From: Sulfidibacterium sp964549335
Lineage (GTDB): Bacteria > Bacteroidota > Bacteroidia > Bacteroidales > F082
DNA length: 64,000 nt
Assembly: GCA_964549335.1 (NCBI GenBank)
Contig: CAZJUQ010000017.1
Span: 78,329-142,328 of the forward strand
Direction: 5' to 3'
The position numbers and the translations under genes were made by a program. The notes below the pieces were generated by a model. The model did no database searches and was not told the DNA's origin. It saw only the letters and a list, made by a program, of their open reading frames with translations. Shown in pieces: positions 8,895-17,638 of this stretch (the stretch's first letter is position 1; each line of letters starts with the position of its first letter).

Positions 8895-9593
8895 ATGAGA
8901 AAATTATTAATAATTGCGGTTATGGTAGCATTTTGCGGCTGTAATCCTGCAAACGGAAACAAAACCGTAGGCGGCAAACAAAACAAAACCCTTGCAAAGG
9001 CAGGAGTTAATAAACTTTTTGCCCCCGATACTGTTTTTACTTTTGATAATTACGATGAAGGCGGCTTGCCTGCCGGCTGGTCACAGTATAAAACCGGTAC
9101 GGGTAAACCCGGTATTTGGAAAATAGTTGATGATAACGGCAATAAAGTTTTGATGCAAACATCAGAAAATTATCACGGCTACCATTTCAATGTGGCGGTA
9201 AACGACAGTCTGAAATACGGTAACCTTGAACTAAGGGTTAAATTTAAGGCTGTTAAGGGTGACGAAGACGGTGGCGGCGGTCCTGTGTGGCGTTTTTACG
9301 ATGAAGAAAATTATTATATCGCACGTGCCAACCCGCTTGAAAATAATTTCAGACTTTATAAAGTGGTTAACGGAAAAAGGATTTTGCTGAAAAGCGCCAA
9401 CTTTAATATCGAAACGGGAAAATGGTATTCATTGAAAATAGTGATGTCGGAAAATAATATCAAGTGTTTCTTTAACGGTGAACTAAAACTTGAAGCAGAT
9501 GATAACACATTTGTGAAAGCCGGAAAAATAGGGTTATGGACAAAAGCCGATGCCGTTACCATGTTCGACAATCTGGAAGTGAAAAAACAGTGA
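8895..9593 (+). CDS. lipoprotein with LamG/DUF1080-like beta-sandwich domain
   Basis: 232 aa. The N-terminal leader ends in AFCGC, an atypical lipobox with C16 as the likely lipidated residue. Residues about 45-230 form one concanavalin A-like sandwich domain similar to the 3-keto-disaccharide hydrolase/DUF1080 and family-16 laminarinase-like group: LPAGWSQY, LELRVKFK, YYIARANPLENNFRLYK, WYSLKIVM, FDNLEVKK. Such domains bind or cleave glycans at the cell surface. I cannot confirm catalytic residues, so a binding role is equally likely. It is monocistronic: terminator before it, convergent gene after it. Confidence 0.8.
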   Translation: MRKLLIIAVMVAFCGCNPANGNKTVGGKQNKTLAKAGVNKLFAPDTVFTFDNYDEGGLPAGWSQYKTGTGKPGIWKIVDDNGNKVLMQTSENYHGYHFNVAVNDSLKYGNLELRVKFKAVKGDEDGGGGPVWRFYDEENYYIARANPLENNFRLYKVVNGKRILLKSANFNIETGKWYSLKIVMSENNIKCFFNGELKLEADDNTFVKAGKIGLWTKADAVTMFDNLEVKKQ

Positions 9594-9879
9594 ATTACGG
9601 CAAAATAATTAACAACGGAAATTCAAACCGGCAAAAGCAAATTTCGAAAAATATTGAAATCGTTTGCAGTTAATCGAATGATAGCTTTCGGCTGCCGTAA
9701 TGTGATGCTGCCCCGGCTGTCCGGTATGAATTTCCAATGGTGCCGTTTATACAAATTCCTCTTTATTTGCATTCCCTGAGCCGGCAAATTCAATGCCGTT
9801 CAACAGTATAACCTTTGCAATCTCCGCCTCAACGGTTCCTCCTCGGTGAAAATATTTTGCTAACGTTGTTCAACGGTTT

Positions 9880-12800
9880 TTACCTTATTACAAATATCTT
9901 TTTTTGTTTGTAATGATCCGTTTCGACGGAAAGAATATAACTCCCCCCCGGTAAATATCCTGTATGCGGACTGTGTGTTACCTTGGAAACACCGTAAAAA
10001 TGCTTGCTGTAAATCATATTACCTTTTACGTCGAAAATTTTCAATACGGCGTTACCCTTGGAAGGCAAAGTAAAAGATACCGTAAAATTACCGTTGTTGG
10101 GGTTTGGTATTACCGAAAGCGGGAATGGGCTGGTTTTTTCACTTACACCCGTGGCAATCTCGCCTATGTTCCATTTTTCGCTTTCGCAACCGTATAGCGA
10201 TACACTGTTATAATTATTCATGCGGTTGTAATTGCCGAAATTGATAATCGTTGCATTGTAATTATAATTTGTGGCAAAGTTGACAAGCGTATCATCTTCT
10301 CCGCCGGTCTTAAAATAATAGACCAACCCCTCCTCGTCGCCTGCAAGTTGTTTGTTCTTCATCCGGGCTATATCTACACTTGTTAGTGCCCTTTCCCAAA
10401 GACTTACTTCTGTAAAATCAAATTCGGGATTGGCTACAGGCGAGCCGATGGTAAAAGGAATGGTATCGGACGCTGTTGTTGAGGGTATTGTCCCGTTAAA
10501 ACTAAGAGGCAACTGAATGCCGTCAACATAGATGCGCAATTTTTCGTTGTTTCCGTTTCCCGAACCGTTATAAACGAATGCATAGTGGTGCCATTGGTTT
10601 TCGGAGACGACATTTTCGGAATATCCGTAGGTATTGGAGCCGTTTCCTATTTCGAAATAAAAACGTCCGTCCGCCAGCTCCACCGATATACGGTTGGCCA
10701 GGTTCAGTCTTTTGGTGAATAATTGGTCCCATATGTCGTATTGATGAATATTCAGCCAGCCCATTATTGTAAATGCGTCCGTATTGTTTAAAAAGTCGGA
10801 ATTTTCCGTTTTTGCATAATCGTTGCCGCCGGTGATGCGAACAGAGGAGTTTTTGCTTATGAGGTTCATTCCCGCAATGCTGTATTCGTATGGGTTGGCA
10901 CCTCCGGGAGGTGTAAAAGTATCACCTTCGTAAACAATGCTGTCGTCGGCGTTGTACCACAAATAGAGGTCGGCATTGCCCGATGCTGTCCATTCTGTCC
11001 CTGATACCGTTACTTCCGGTTGGGTAATGGGCTCTTTGAGAGTGACGGTTGTTTTTACGGTATTTATTTCTCCGAGGTAATCCACATAGCATTTGTAAAT
11101 GCCGCTAGTGTTGGCAACAATGGTGTTAACGGTAGGATTTCCGGGGGTATTCCAATAGAATGAGTTTGCCGCAATATCTACCTTCAGAACAACACTGTCG
11201 TCACAGCTCATTATTTCGCCGGGGAGTAAATCGCCGGGAAAATCCAGAGGTCTGTAGTTGTAACCGAGAAGGTCAAGACGTTGGAATTTCGGATAGACCC
11301 TGTCTCTGAATTCGCCGAAATTATTACCGTTGCCGTACCAACCTATCTCCGAAAGTGCGAAAATTCGCGGAAGTATCATGTATTCGGCGTGGTCGGTTTC
11401 CGAAATGTATTCGGTCCACAAGCAGCTGTGCGGGCCGAGTATGTATTGCTGTTGCTGTTGTGTCAGACTTGCGGGCATGGGGTCGTAAAAATAGATTTTT
11501 TCGAGCGTGTTGGGTGCATAGCCAATGGAAGGCGGTTCATTGGGATCGTCGGAGTTGGGGGCATCGAGGTACAATACACTGTATGGCGAGAGTATGGCGT
11601 CGTGCCCCTGCTGTGCGGCTGTTATGGCAGAACTTTCGCCGAGCCACGACATCACTGTGGCGCTGTCGGGTACACCGCCGTAAGTAATTTCGCTCCACCC
11701 GATCCATTTTTTGTTTTTGGTAATCAGAAAATTTCCGATGCGCTCCATAAAATAGCGCTGCAGTTCTTCTTCGTTGGCAAGTCCTTCTTGCTGCATTCTG
11801 GCTTGGCAGTCGGGACATTGTTCCCACCTTGTTTTAATAGCTTCGTCACCTCCCAGATGTATGTATGGAGCGGGGAAAAGGTCACATACCTCGGTGAGTA
11901 CGTCTTCGAGAAACTCAAAGGTCTCTTCTTTACCGGCACAAAAGATGTCGGGCGGGGTGCCCCAGTTACACCTTACGGTGAAAGGTCCGCCGTGGGGTGC
12001 CGAGGCAGTGGCACACGAAAGCTCGGGGTAGGCTGCCAACACTTCAACGGTATGCCCCGGCATCTCTATCTCGGGAATTACCATAACATGGCGTTCGGCT
12101 GCGTAATTCACAATGTCGGTAATTTCGGCTTGTGTGTAATACCCGCCGTAGGTTACCCCGTTACATGTACGCCATGCCGATATTGATTGCAACAGAGGTT
12201 TGCTTAATATCTCTATCCGCCAGCCCTGATCATCGGTGAGATGCCAGTGAAACCTGTTTAGCTTGTTTATTGCCATTATGTCAATGTATTTCTTAATGAA
12301 ATCCACATCGAAAAAATGACGTGAAACGTCAAGGTGCAAGCCCCGCCATGAAAACCGCGGGAAATCGACAATGTTTACATAGGCCACATCCCAGGTGGTA
12401 TTCGGAACCACCACCTGCGATTCGATGGCTGCGGGTAAAAGTTGTCTCAGTGTTTGCCACCCGTAAAATATTCCCTGAGTCGTGTTGGCTTCTATTTGTA
12501 TTCCCGACTGGTCACATGTCAGCAAATAACCCTCTTCGCCTATTTCATTGTTATATGTGCCGGTGATGCTGAGTGAAATGTTCCCCGTGGGAGGAGCCGT
12601 TAGGGAAACCTCAAACGGATAACCGGTGGCTTTTTGTAAAAATGCAGAAAGCTTGTTGCCCTCTGAAAGAGTACTGTCGGTGACCACGATTTTTGTGGTG
12701 GGGGTTAAAATAAAATGGTGTGTGGTATCCAGTACCATTGAATGCGGTTTCGGTATAACGGCATTTCGTATTGCCGGCATTTGGGGTATTCCATCCCTGA

Positions 12801-13923
12801 TAACACGAAATCCGGCGGGCGACGGAACAGAGGGGTTGATTGTCTCGTTGTCAACGGTAACATATGATAGTGTGCCGTCGAGTTTGTTTTCAATGATGGC
12901 GTTGTCCGCCACATCGTATGCAAGCCAAAAATAGTTGTTCCCCGGGTTCAGGACAACATTTCCGCTGAATACAATTTCACCCGTTGCGGGTTGTTTGGTG
13001 GTGTCAACAGGCGATTCGTTGTCGAATACCCCTTTGTACGAGGTAAAATATAGTTTTACACCGCTGATGTCGCTCAGGGCGTCGGTACCGGAAAGTGTTA
13101 CGGAAATGTTGTTTAAGGTAAGCGCATTGAGTACTCCTTCCGTTGTGATGTTTATTTTCAGTATATCCTGATCGGTACTGCCGGGTTTAGAGAAATATTC
13201 GTTTTCATTCTCCACCGTAAGTGACGAAAATGTCATGTCGGGCAGAGTGGTCGTAAAATCGGGATTTGTGTTGAGAGCATATACCGGTCCTAAAATCTCA
13301 CCGTTAATATGCGATGGCGAAATATCCGTCGGTGCCGGTGCCTGATCGTCAAGATAATAATATCCCGTTAACCCTTCGGAGTTAATATCAACGGACTTGT
13401 TGTAATACTCCGCAATTTGTTCTCCTGTTCTTGCCAATGTCCAAAACCTAATCTCGTCGATAATCATTCTTGGAGATTCTGGAGCGCGTCCCAGGGCGTA
13501 AATGGGCATGGGTATTGTATTATTCATCTCATCTTGAAAATTCCCGTTGACATAAAGTTCGGTCTTTGAACCGTCGCACACAAAAGCAAGATGTGTCCAT
13601 TGATTGACGGGGACAACATAATTAAATGCCCAGTCGGCAACTCCCTTTTTGGTGATTCCCACCTGATGGTTATGACTCCATGATTCGAGCATGATTTTTC
13701 CCGTATTGCCGTCAATGGCGGTTGAATAACTTAATGCGTTTGTTTTCAATACCCAAAATTCAACTGTCCAGGCACCATCAATATCTTCTCTGCTAAATTT
13801 CACCATGTCGGAGTTCGATAAAAATTTCAAACCGTAATTCTGACCGGTGATATTGCCATGCATGAAAAGAAATACAAAAAACAATAATGATGCGGTTAAG
13901 CGAACTATTTTTTTGTAATACAT
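9880..13923 (-). CDS. T9SS-secreted multidomain GH20 beta-N-acetylhexosaminidase
   Basis: Secreted glycosidase of 1347 aa that should release terminal GlcNAc or GalNAc from chitin-like or host/microbial glycans. Order: signal peptide about 1-27; LamG-like domain about 30-200; a beta domain about 220-370 resembling those flanking sialidases; GH20b domain about 385-510; GH20 TIM barrel about 515-880 with the catalytic pair D693-E694 in HLGGDEA and LHLDVSRHF at the barrel start; an Ig-like segment; a second LamG domain about 1040-1230; and a T9SS type-A sorting domain (VIPNPNNGNF ... KKIFVIR). Typical GH20 enzymes are 500-800 aa, so the two LamG modules and the tail are additions. The gene is alone and leftward, between a convergent lipoprotein gene and a divergent orphan gene. 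Confidence 0.95.
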   Translation of the reverse strand: MYYKKIVRLTASLLFFVFLFMHGNITGQNYGLKFLSNSDMVKFSREDIDGAWTVEFWVLKTNALSYSTAIDGNTGKIMLESWSHNHQVGITKKGVADWAFNYVVPVNQWTHLAFVCDGSKTELYVNGNFQDEMNNTIPMPIYALGRAPESPRMIIDEIRFWTLARTGEQIAEYYNKSVDINSEGLTGYYYLDDQAPAPTDISPSHINGEILGPVYALNTNPDFTTTLPDMTFSSLTVENENEYFSKPGSTDQDILKINITTEGVLNALTLNNISVTLSGTDALSDISGVKLYFTSYKGVFDNESPVDTTKQPATGEIVFSGNVVLNPGNNYFWLAYDVADNAIIENKLDGTLSYVTVDNETINPSVPSPAGFRVIRDGIPQMPAIRNAVIPKPHSMVLDTTHHFILTPTTKIVVTDSTLSEGNKLSAFLQKATGYPFEVSLTAPPTGNISLSITGTYNNEIGEEGYLLTCDQSGIQIEANTTQGIFYGWQTLRQLLPAAIESQVVVPNTTWDVAYVNIVDFPRFSWRGLHLDVSRHFFDVDFIKKYIDIMAINKLNRFHWHLTDDQGWRIEILSKPLLQSISAWRTCNGVTYGGYYTQAEITDIVNYAAERHVMVIPEIEMPGHTVEVLAAYPELSCATASAPHGGPFTVRCNWGTPPDIFCAGKEETFEFLEDVLTEVCDLFPAPYIHLGGDEAIKTRWEQCPDCQARMQQEGLANEEELQRYFMERIGNFLITKNKKWIGWSEITYGGVPDSATVMSWLGESSAITAAQQGHDAILSPYSVLYLDAPNSDDPNEPPSIGYAPNTLEKIYFYDPMPASLTQQQQQYILGPHSCLWTEYISETDHAEYMILPRIFALSEIGWYGNGNNFGEFRDRVYPKFQRLDLLGYNYRPLDFPGDLLPGEIMSCDDSVVLKVDIAANSFYWNTPGNPTVNTIVANTSGIYKCYVDYLGEINTVKTTVTLKEPITQPEVTVSGTEWTASGNADLYLWYNADDSIVYEGDTFTPPGGANPYEYSIAGMNLISKNSSVRITGGNDYAKTENSDFLNNTDAFTIMGWLNIHQYDIWDQLFTKRLNLANRISVELADGRFYFEIGNGSNTYGYSENVVSENQWHHYAFVYNGSGNGNNEKLRIYVDGIQLPLSFNGTIPSTTASDTIPFTIGSPVANPEFDFTEVSLWERALTSVDIARMKNKQLAGDEEGLVYYFKTGGEDDTLVNFATNYNYNATIINFGNYNRMNNYNSVSLYGCESEKWNIGEIATGVSEKTSPFPLSVIPNPNNGNFTVSFTLPSKGNAVLKIFDVKGNMIYSKHFYGVSKVTHSPHTGYLPGGSYILSVETDHYKQKKIFVIR

Positions 13924-13968
13924 AATTTATTCCCCCTTTTTTGTGATTAAAAAAACCGGTTAATTAAA

Positions 13969-13976
13969 CAAAGTTA
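13969..13976 (-). promoter_or_regulatory. -7 promoter element for the GH20 gene
   Basis: On the minus strand this reads TAACTTTG, a perfect TAnnTTTG, 45 nt before the GH20 start. It lies in a small AAAGTT/AACTTT hairpin (13970-13985); an AACCGGTT palindrome lies just downstream at 13954-13961. Confidence 0.5.
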
Positions 13977-14209
13977 AAAAACTTTTTCGTTTTCAACCGG
14001 CTAAAATATGAAAAATCTTTTTTTTTAAAAATGACTCCCCTTTATTTTGATTATACCATTGTTTTGGTGTCTTTCGATACATTTTGCCAAACGGCGGAAT
14101 TTTTAAACCGTGAAATATGTCGAATGGTATTAATTTGTATTATTGTTAGCTAATTCAGCAGTGAGAATAAGGGAGTGCAATATGGGCGGTAAACCGAATA
14201 TTGGTAAAT

Positions 14210-14788
14210 ATGAATATTAATAATGATATTGACAAATCAATTAACCTTTTCAATGACACTTTACTGGATGTATTGAGTGATATTGTTTCAAAGGTGGTCA
14301 AGTATAATAAAAAGAACAGGGACGCTAACATCTTTTTATTAAATTTTGCTCAGGTCTCTACCGATTTAAATCCGTATAAAGATATTATTGGTTTTAATCC
14401 CGGGGCTTTTGATAAAATGGGATTGAGAGAAAATATACTGGGTTATTTTTTAACCATGGAAAAGAATGATTTTACAGAATATGAATTTATCATAGAGATT
14501 GATGAACTTTATGAAAAGTACTTTGAAGATTTGTTAGCAAAATTCTTTTCAAATATAATTGCCGGTAAAGGGAGTCCGTATGAAATATTTTCTGATGTAT
14601 ATCCTGAATACAGCGACAACAGGGAATTAATAATTGACTTGATAAACGGTATTACTGCAAATTTTGAATTGAACACCAAATCAACTTTTCAACTATTCGG
14701 CATATTATTGAGAATTATGTTTTATAAGGAAAAACATAATCCGTTTAAAGATATTTGTCAAAAACATATAAAATTAATTAGTATCTGA
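14210..14788 (+). CDS. orphan hypothetical protein
   Basis: 192 aa from the ATG at 14210 (a TTG at 14201 would add three residues). I recognise no family. The protein is soluble, acidic and helical, rich in Asn, Asp, Ile, Phe and Leu, with no signal peptide, membrane helix or cysteine cluster except one C-terminal Cys. Codon use is more AT-rich than in its neighbours: it uses ATA, TTA and TTT freely and has few of the GCC/CGT/ACC codons common nearby. It is flanked by two gene-free spacers of about 260-290 nt and has no operon partner. These signs fit a recently acquired or lineage-specific gene. Its expression is not demonstrated. Confidence 0.6.
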   Translation: MNINNDIDKSINLFNDTLLDVLSDIVSKVVKYNKKNRDANIFLLNFAQVSTDLNPYKDIIGFNPGAFDKMGLRENILGYFLTMEKNDFTEYEFIIEIDELYEKYFEDLLAKFFSNIIAGKGSPYEIFSDVYPEYSDNRELIIDLINGITANFELNTKSTFQLFGILLRIMFYKEKHNPFKDICQKHIKLISI

Positions 14789-15051
14789 TTAGTTAATAAG
14801 ATAATTAATCCGATATTAAGACTTCAGTGTGCTTTATGCGACAAATCCATTAGTCCGGTATTGAACAAAATTCCGGGGGGACTCATTTAATTCAGGTAAG
14901 TTTTTGCAGGAGGAATTTACGGGGACTACAAACATTTACCGTAGCGGCAACTGTTTTCCCTATCTGTTTTTTGTCAATTTGTCATAGCTGTTTGTGTGGC
15001 ATAGCCTTTGATTCCGCTGGCATCTGAACTTCCAAAAAAATAAAAAAACAT

Positions 15052-16971
15052 ATGGATATGGCAAAACAAAAAGGTACAATAGGTATTCAAACGGAAAATA
15101 TTTTTCCGATAATTAAAAAGTTTCTTTATTCCGATCACGAAATATTTCTGAGAGAACTTATTTCGAATGCCGTTGATGCTACACAAAAGTTGAAAACTTT
15201 GGCATCGCTCGGTAAATTCAAAGATGAACTCGGCGATTTGACCATACAGGTGGAAGTAAACAAAAAAAAGGGTACCCTTACCGTTCGCGACCATGGTATA
15301 GGTATGACTGCCGATGAAGTTAACAAATATATAAACGAAATTGCTTTTTCCAGTGCCGAAGAGTTTGTTAAAAAGTTTAAAACCAAATCGGAAGCCGAGC
15401 AAAATGCAATAATCGGACATTTCGGAATGGGTTTTTATTCGGCTTTTATGGTTTCCGAAAAGGTGGAGATATTTACCAAAACGTATAAAAAAGGCGGGCA
15501 GACAAAAGGTGTGCACTGGGAATGTGACGGCAGCCCGGAATACATAATGGAAGAATACGACAAAAAGGAGCGCGGAACCGAAGTCGTATTGCATATCGAT
15601 AAAGAAAACAAAGAGTTCCTCGAAGATTACAAAATAGAAGAACTTCTGAAAAAATATTGCCGCTTTTTGCCTGTACCCATACAGTTCGGCATGGAAACGG
15701 TTCACGAGCCCGTTGAAGGAGAAAAAGACAAAGATGGCAAGCCTAAAACAAAAGAGGTAAAACGTCCTAAAATAATTAACAATACCAATCCGCTTTGGAA
15801 ACGTAATCCCTCGGATATTAAAGAGGAGGAGTACAAAGAGTTTTATCGCGAACTATACCCTTTTACTTTTGAAGAACCCCTGTTTCATATTCATCTTAAT
15901 GTTGATTATCCCTTTAACCTGACCGGAATTTTATATTTCCCCAAGGTAAAAAAGGATTATGAACTGCAACGTAACAAAATTCAACTTTACTGCAATCAGG
16001 TTTTTGTTACCGATTCGGTGGAGGGAATTGTACCCGAATTTTTAACGCTCCTCCACGGCGTTATCGATTCGCCCGATATACCCCTTAATGTTAGCCGCTC
16101 ATACTTGCAAAGCGACCAAAACGTTAAGAAAATATCAGGTTATATTACCCGTAAAGTTGCCGACAAACTTACCGAACTCTTTAAAAACGACCGCGAAAAC
16201 TTTGAAAAAAAGTGGGACGATATAAAAATATTTATTGAATACGGCATGATTACGGAACCTAAGTTTTATGAAAAAGCCGAAAAATTTGCCCTGTTTAAAA
16301 ATACCGACGGAAAATATTTCACTTTTGATGAATACAAAAAGAAAATAGAAAAAACGCAGAAAGATAAAGATAACAAGCTTATTTATCTGTATGCAACCAA
16401 TATCGACGAACAATATTCTTACATTCAGAACGCCAAAGAGAGGGGATACGATGTGCTTTTGATGGATGGGGTTCTTGATGCCCATTTTATTAATGCGCTG
16501 GAGCAAAAATTTACCGACTCCATGTTTGCCCGTGTCGATTCCAATACTATCGACAAGCTTATTGTAAAAGAGGAAGAAGCCCCTTCAAAACTCGACGACA
16601 AGCAAAAAGACAAGGTAAAAGAGATTTTTGAACGTAATATCGATAAAAAACAATTTGAGGTGGTTTTTGAAAACCTCAGCGAAAACGATATGCCGGCGAC
16701 AATTACCCAAAACGAATTTATGCGGCGGATGAAAGATATGGAAGCCGTTGGCGGTACGGGTATGATGGGTATGGGAGGATTGCCCGACTCTTATAACCTT
16801 GTTGTTAATACAAACAACCCTGTTATTTACAAACTTGCTCAAACAGACGAAAAAGAAAAACAGGATGAAATAGTTCGCCAAATTTATGATTTGGCGCGAA
16901 TTTCGAAAGGGCTCCTCAAAGGTAAAGAGTTGGACGACTTTGTTAAAAGAAGTGTGAAAATTATAGAATAA
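15052..16971 (+). CDS. htpG: molecular chaperone HtpG (Hsp90)
   Basis: Cytosolic ATP-dependent Hsp90 chaperone of 639 aa, normal length. The N-terminal GHKL ATPase has catalytic E35 and N39 in RELISNAVDA, DHGIGM at 80-85 and the lid motif GHFGMGF at 122-128. The middle domain carries the client/ATP arginine region LNVSRSYLQ. The C-terminal dimerisation domain ends at 639. A Met-rich GMMGMGGL stretch lies near residue 570. Alternative start M3 (15058) is possible, since many orthologues begin close to the KGxIG motif. It is monocistronic, with a strong terminator at 16991-17028. Confidence 0.98.
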   Translation: MDMAKQKGTIGIQTENIFPIIKKFLYSDHEIFLRELISNAVDATQKLKTLASLGKFKDELGDLTIQVEVNKKKGTLTVRDHGIGMTADEVNKYINEIAFSSAEEFVKKFKTKSEAEQNAIIGHFGMGFYSAFMVSEKVEIFTKTYKKGGQTKGVHWECDGSPEYIMEEYDKKERGTEVVLHIDKENKEFLEDYKIEELLKKYCRFLPVPIQFGMETVHEPVEGEKDKDGKPKTKEVKRPKIINNTNPLWKRNPSDIKEEEYKEFYRELYPFTFEEPLFHIHLNVDYPFNLTGILYFPKVKKDYELQRNKIQLYCNQVFVTDSVEGIVPEFLTLLHGVIDSPDIPLNVSRSYLQSDQNVKKISGYITRKVADKLTELFKNDRENFEKKWDDIKIFIEYGMITEPKFYEKAEKFALFKNTDGKYFTFDEYKKKIEKTQKDKDNKLIYLYATNIDEQYSYIQNAKERGYDVLLMDGVLDAHFINALEQKFTDSMFARVDSNTIDKLIVKEEEAPSKLDDKQKDKVKEIFERNIDKKQFEVVFENLSENDMPATITQNEFMRRMKDMEAVGGTGMMGMGGLPDSYNLVVNTNNPVIYKLAQTDEKEKQDEIVRQIYDLARISKGLLKGKELDDFVKRSVKIIE

Positions 16972-16990
16972 ACTAATCCGTAAAAAATAA

Positions 16991-17028
16991 ATCCCGGCGG
17001 TCCGAATAAGGCGCCGGGATTTTTTTTT
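16991..17028 (+). terminator. Rho-independent terminator of htpG
   Basis: Stem ATCCCGGCG (16991-16999) / CGCCGGGAT (17012-17020), then eight T. The opposite side is also A/T rich, so it may stop ndk transcripts from the other strand as well. Confidence 0.93.
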
Positions 17029-17087
17029 GATACTTCTTAATCTCGGGACGGTAATTCCCCCGAATGAAAATCAACTCTTTTTTATGT

Positions 17088-17507
17088 CTAAACCCATTCT
17101 CTTTTCGAAAAGAAAAAGGAACTTTCTATAATAGCATTTTCGTCGCTATCGGAACCGTGAACGGCATTTGCTCCGATGTCGGTGCCGTAAAGAGCACGAA
17201 TGGTGCCTTGGGCTGCTTCGGCAGGGTTGGTGGCGCCGATATAATCGCGATATGCTTGAACGGCATTCTCTTTTTCCAATACCGCAGCTACAATGGGTCC
17301 CGACGACATAAAATCGGTAAGTTCACCGTAAAACGGACGCTCTTTGTGAACGGCATAAAACTCCATGGCATCCTCTTTGGTAAGTTTTGTAAGTTTTAAA
17401 GCTTTTATTTTAAAGCCTCCTTCAATGATTTTTGCAATAATATTTCCCATGTGCCCGTTTGCCATGGCTTTGGGCTTAATCATCGTAAATGTGATATTTC
17501 CTGTCAT
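17088..17507 (-). CDS. ndk: nucleoside diphosphate kinase
   Basis: Transfers the gamma-phosphate of ATP to NDPs to supply NTP and dNTP pools. The 139-aa length is typical. The N-terminal TMIKPKA strand and the active-site motif NAVHGSDS, with phospho-histidine H117, are intact, as are the ERPFY and GTIRALYG segments that bind the nucleotide. It is monocistronic and convergent with htpG. Its promoter region contains a striking palindrome (see separate entry). Confidence 0.98.
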   Translation of the reverse strand: MTGNITFTMIKPKAMANGHMGNIIAKIIEGGFKIKALKLTKLTKEDAMEFYAVHKERPFYGELTDFMSSGPIVAAVLEKENAVQAYRDYIGATNPAEAAQGTIRALYGTDIGANAVHGSDSDENAIIESSFFFSKREWV

Positions 17508-17532
17508 GTCTGTTTTGTTTTAAAATTTGCGG

Positions 17533-17571
17533 CAAAAATAAACTAAATGATTTACCTGCAACGACGTTGCA
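17533..17571 (-). promoter_or_regulatory. ndk promoter with overlapping palindrome
   Basis: On the minus strand the -7 element is TATTTTTG (17533-17540) and a TTG at 17559-17561 sits 18 nt away as -33 box. A perfect 15-bp palindrome TGCAACG-A-CGTTGCA (17557-17571) covers the -33 box, which is the position expected of a repressor operator. The promoter is well supported; the operator role is inference. Confidence 0.6.
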
Positions 17572-17638
17572 ACAAAATTTGATTTTTTTTCACGGAGGTA
17601 CAAAACGGTGCATTCCGCAACTCTGCACGCAATAAAGT

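Noticed and set aside
11281..12186. 301-codon open frame opposite the GH20 gene
   Set aside because: It lies fully antisense to the GH20 catalytic domain, has no family resemblance and arises from the coding pattern of that gene.
14974..15705. 243-codon open frame antisense to htpG
   Set aside because: Phe-rich shadow of the conserved Hsp90 N-terminal domain; no homology signal.
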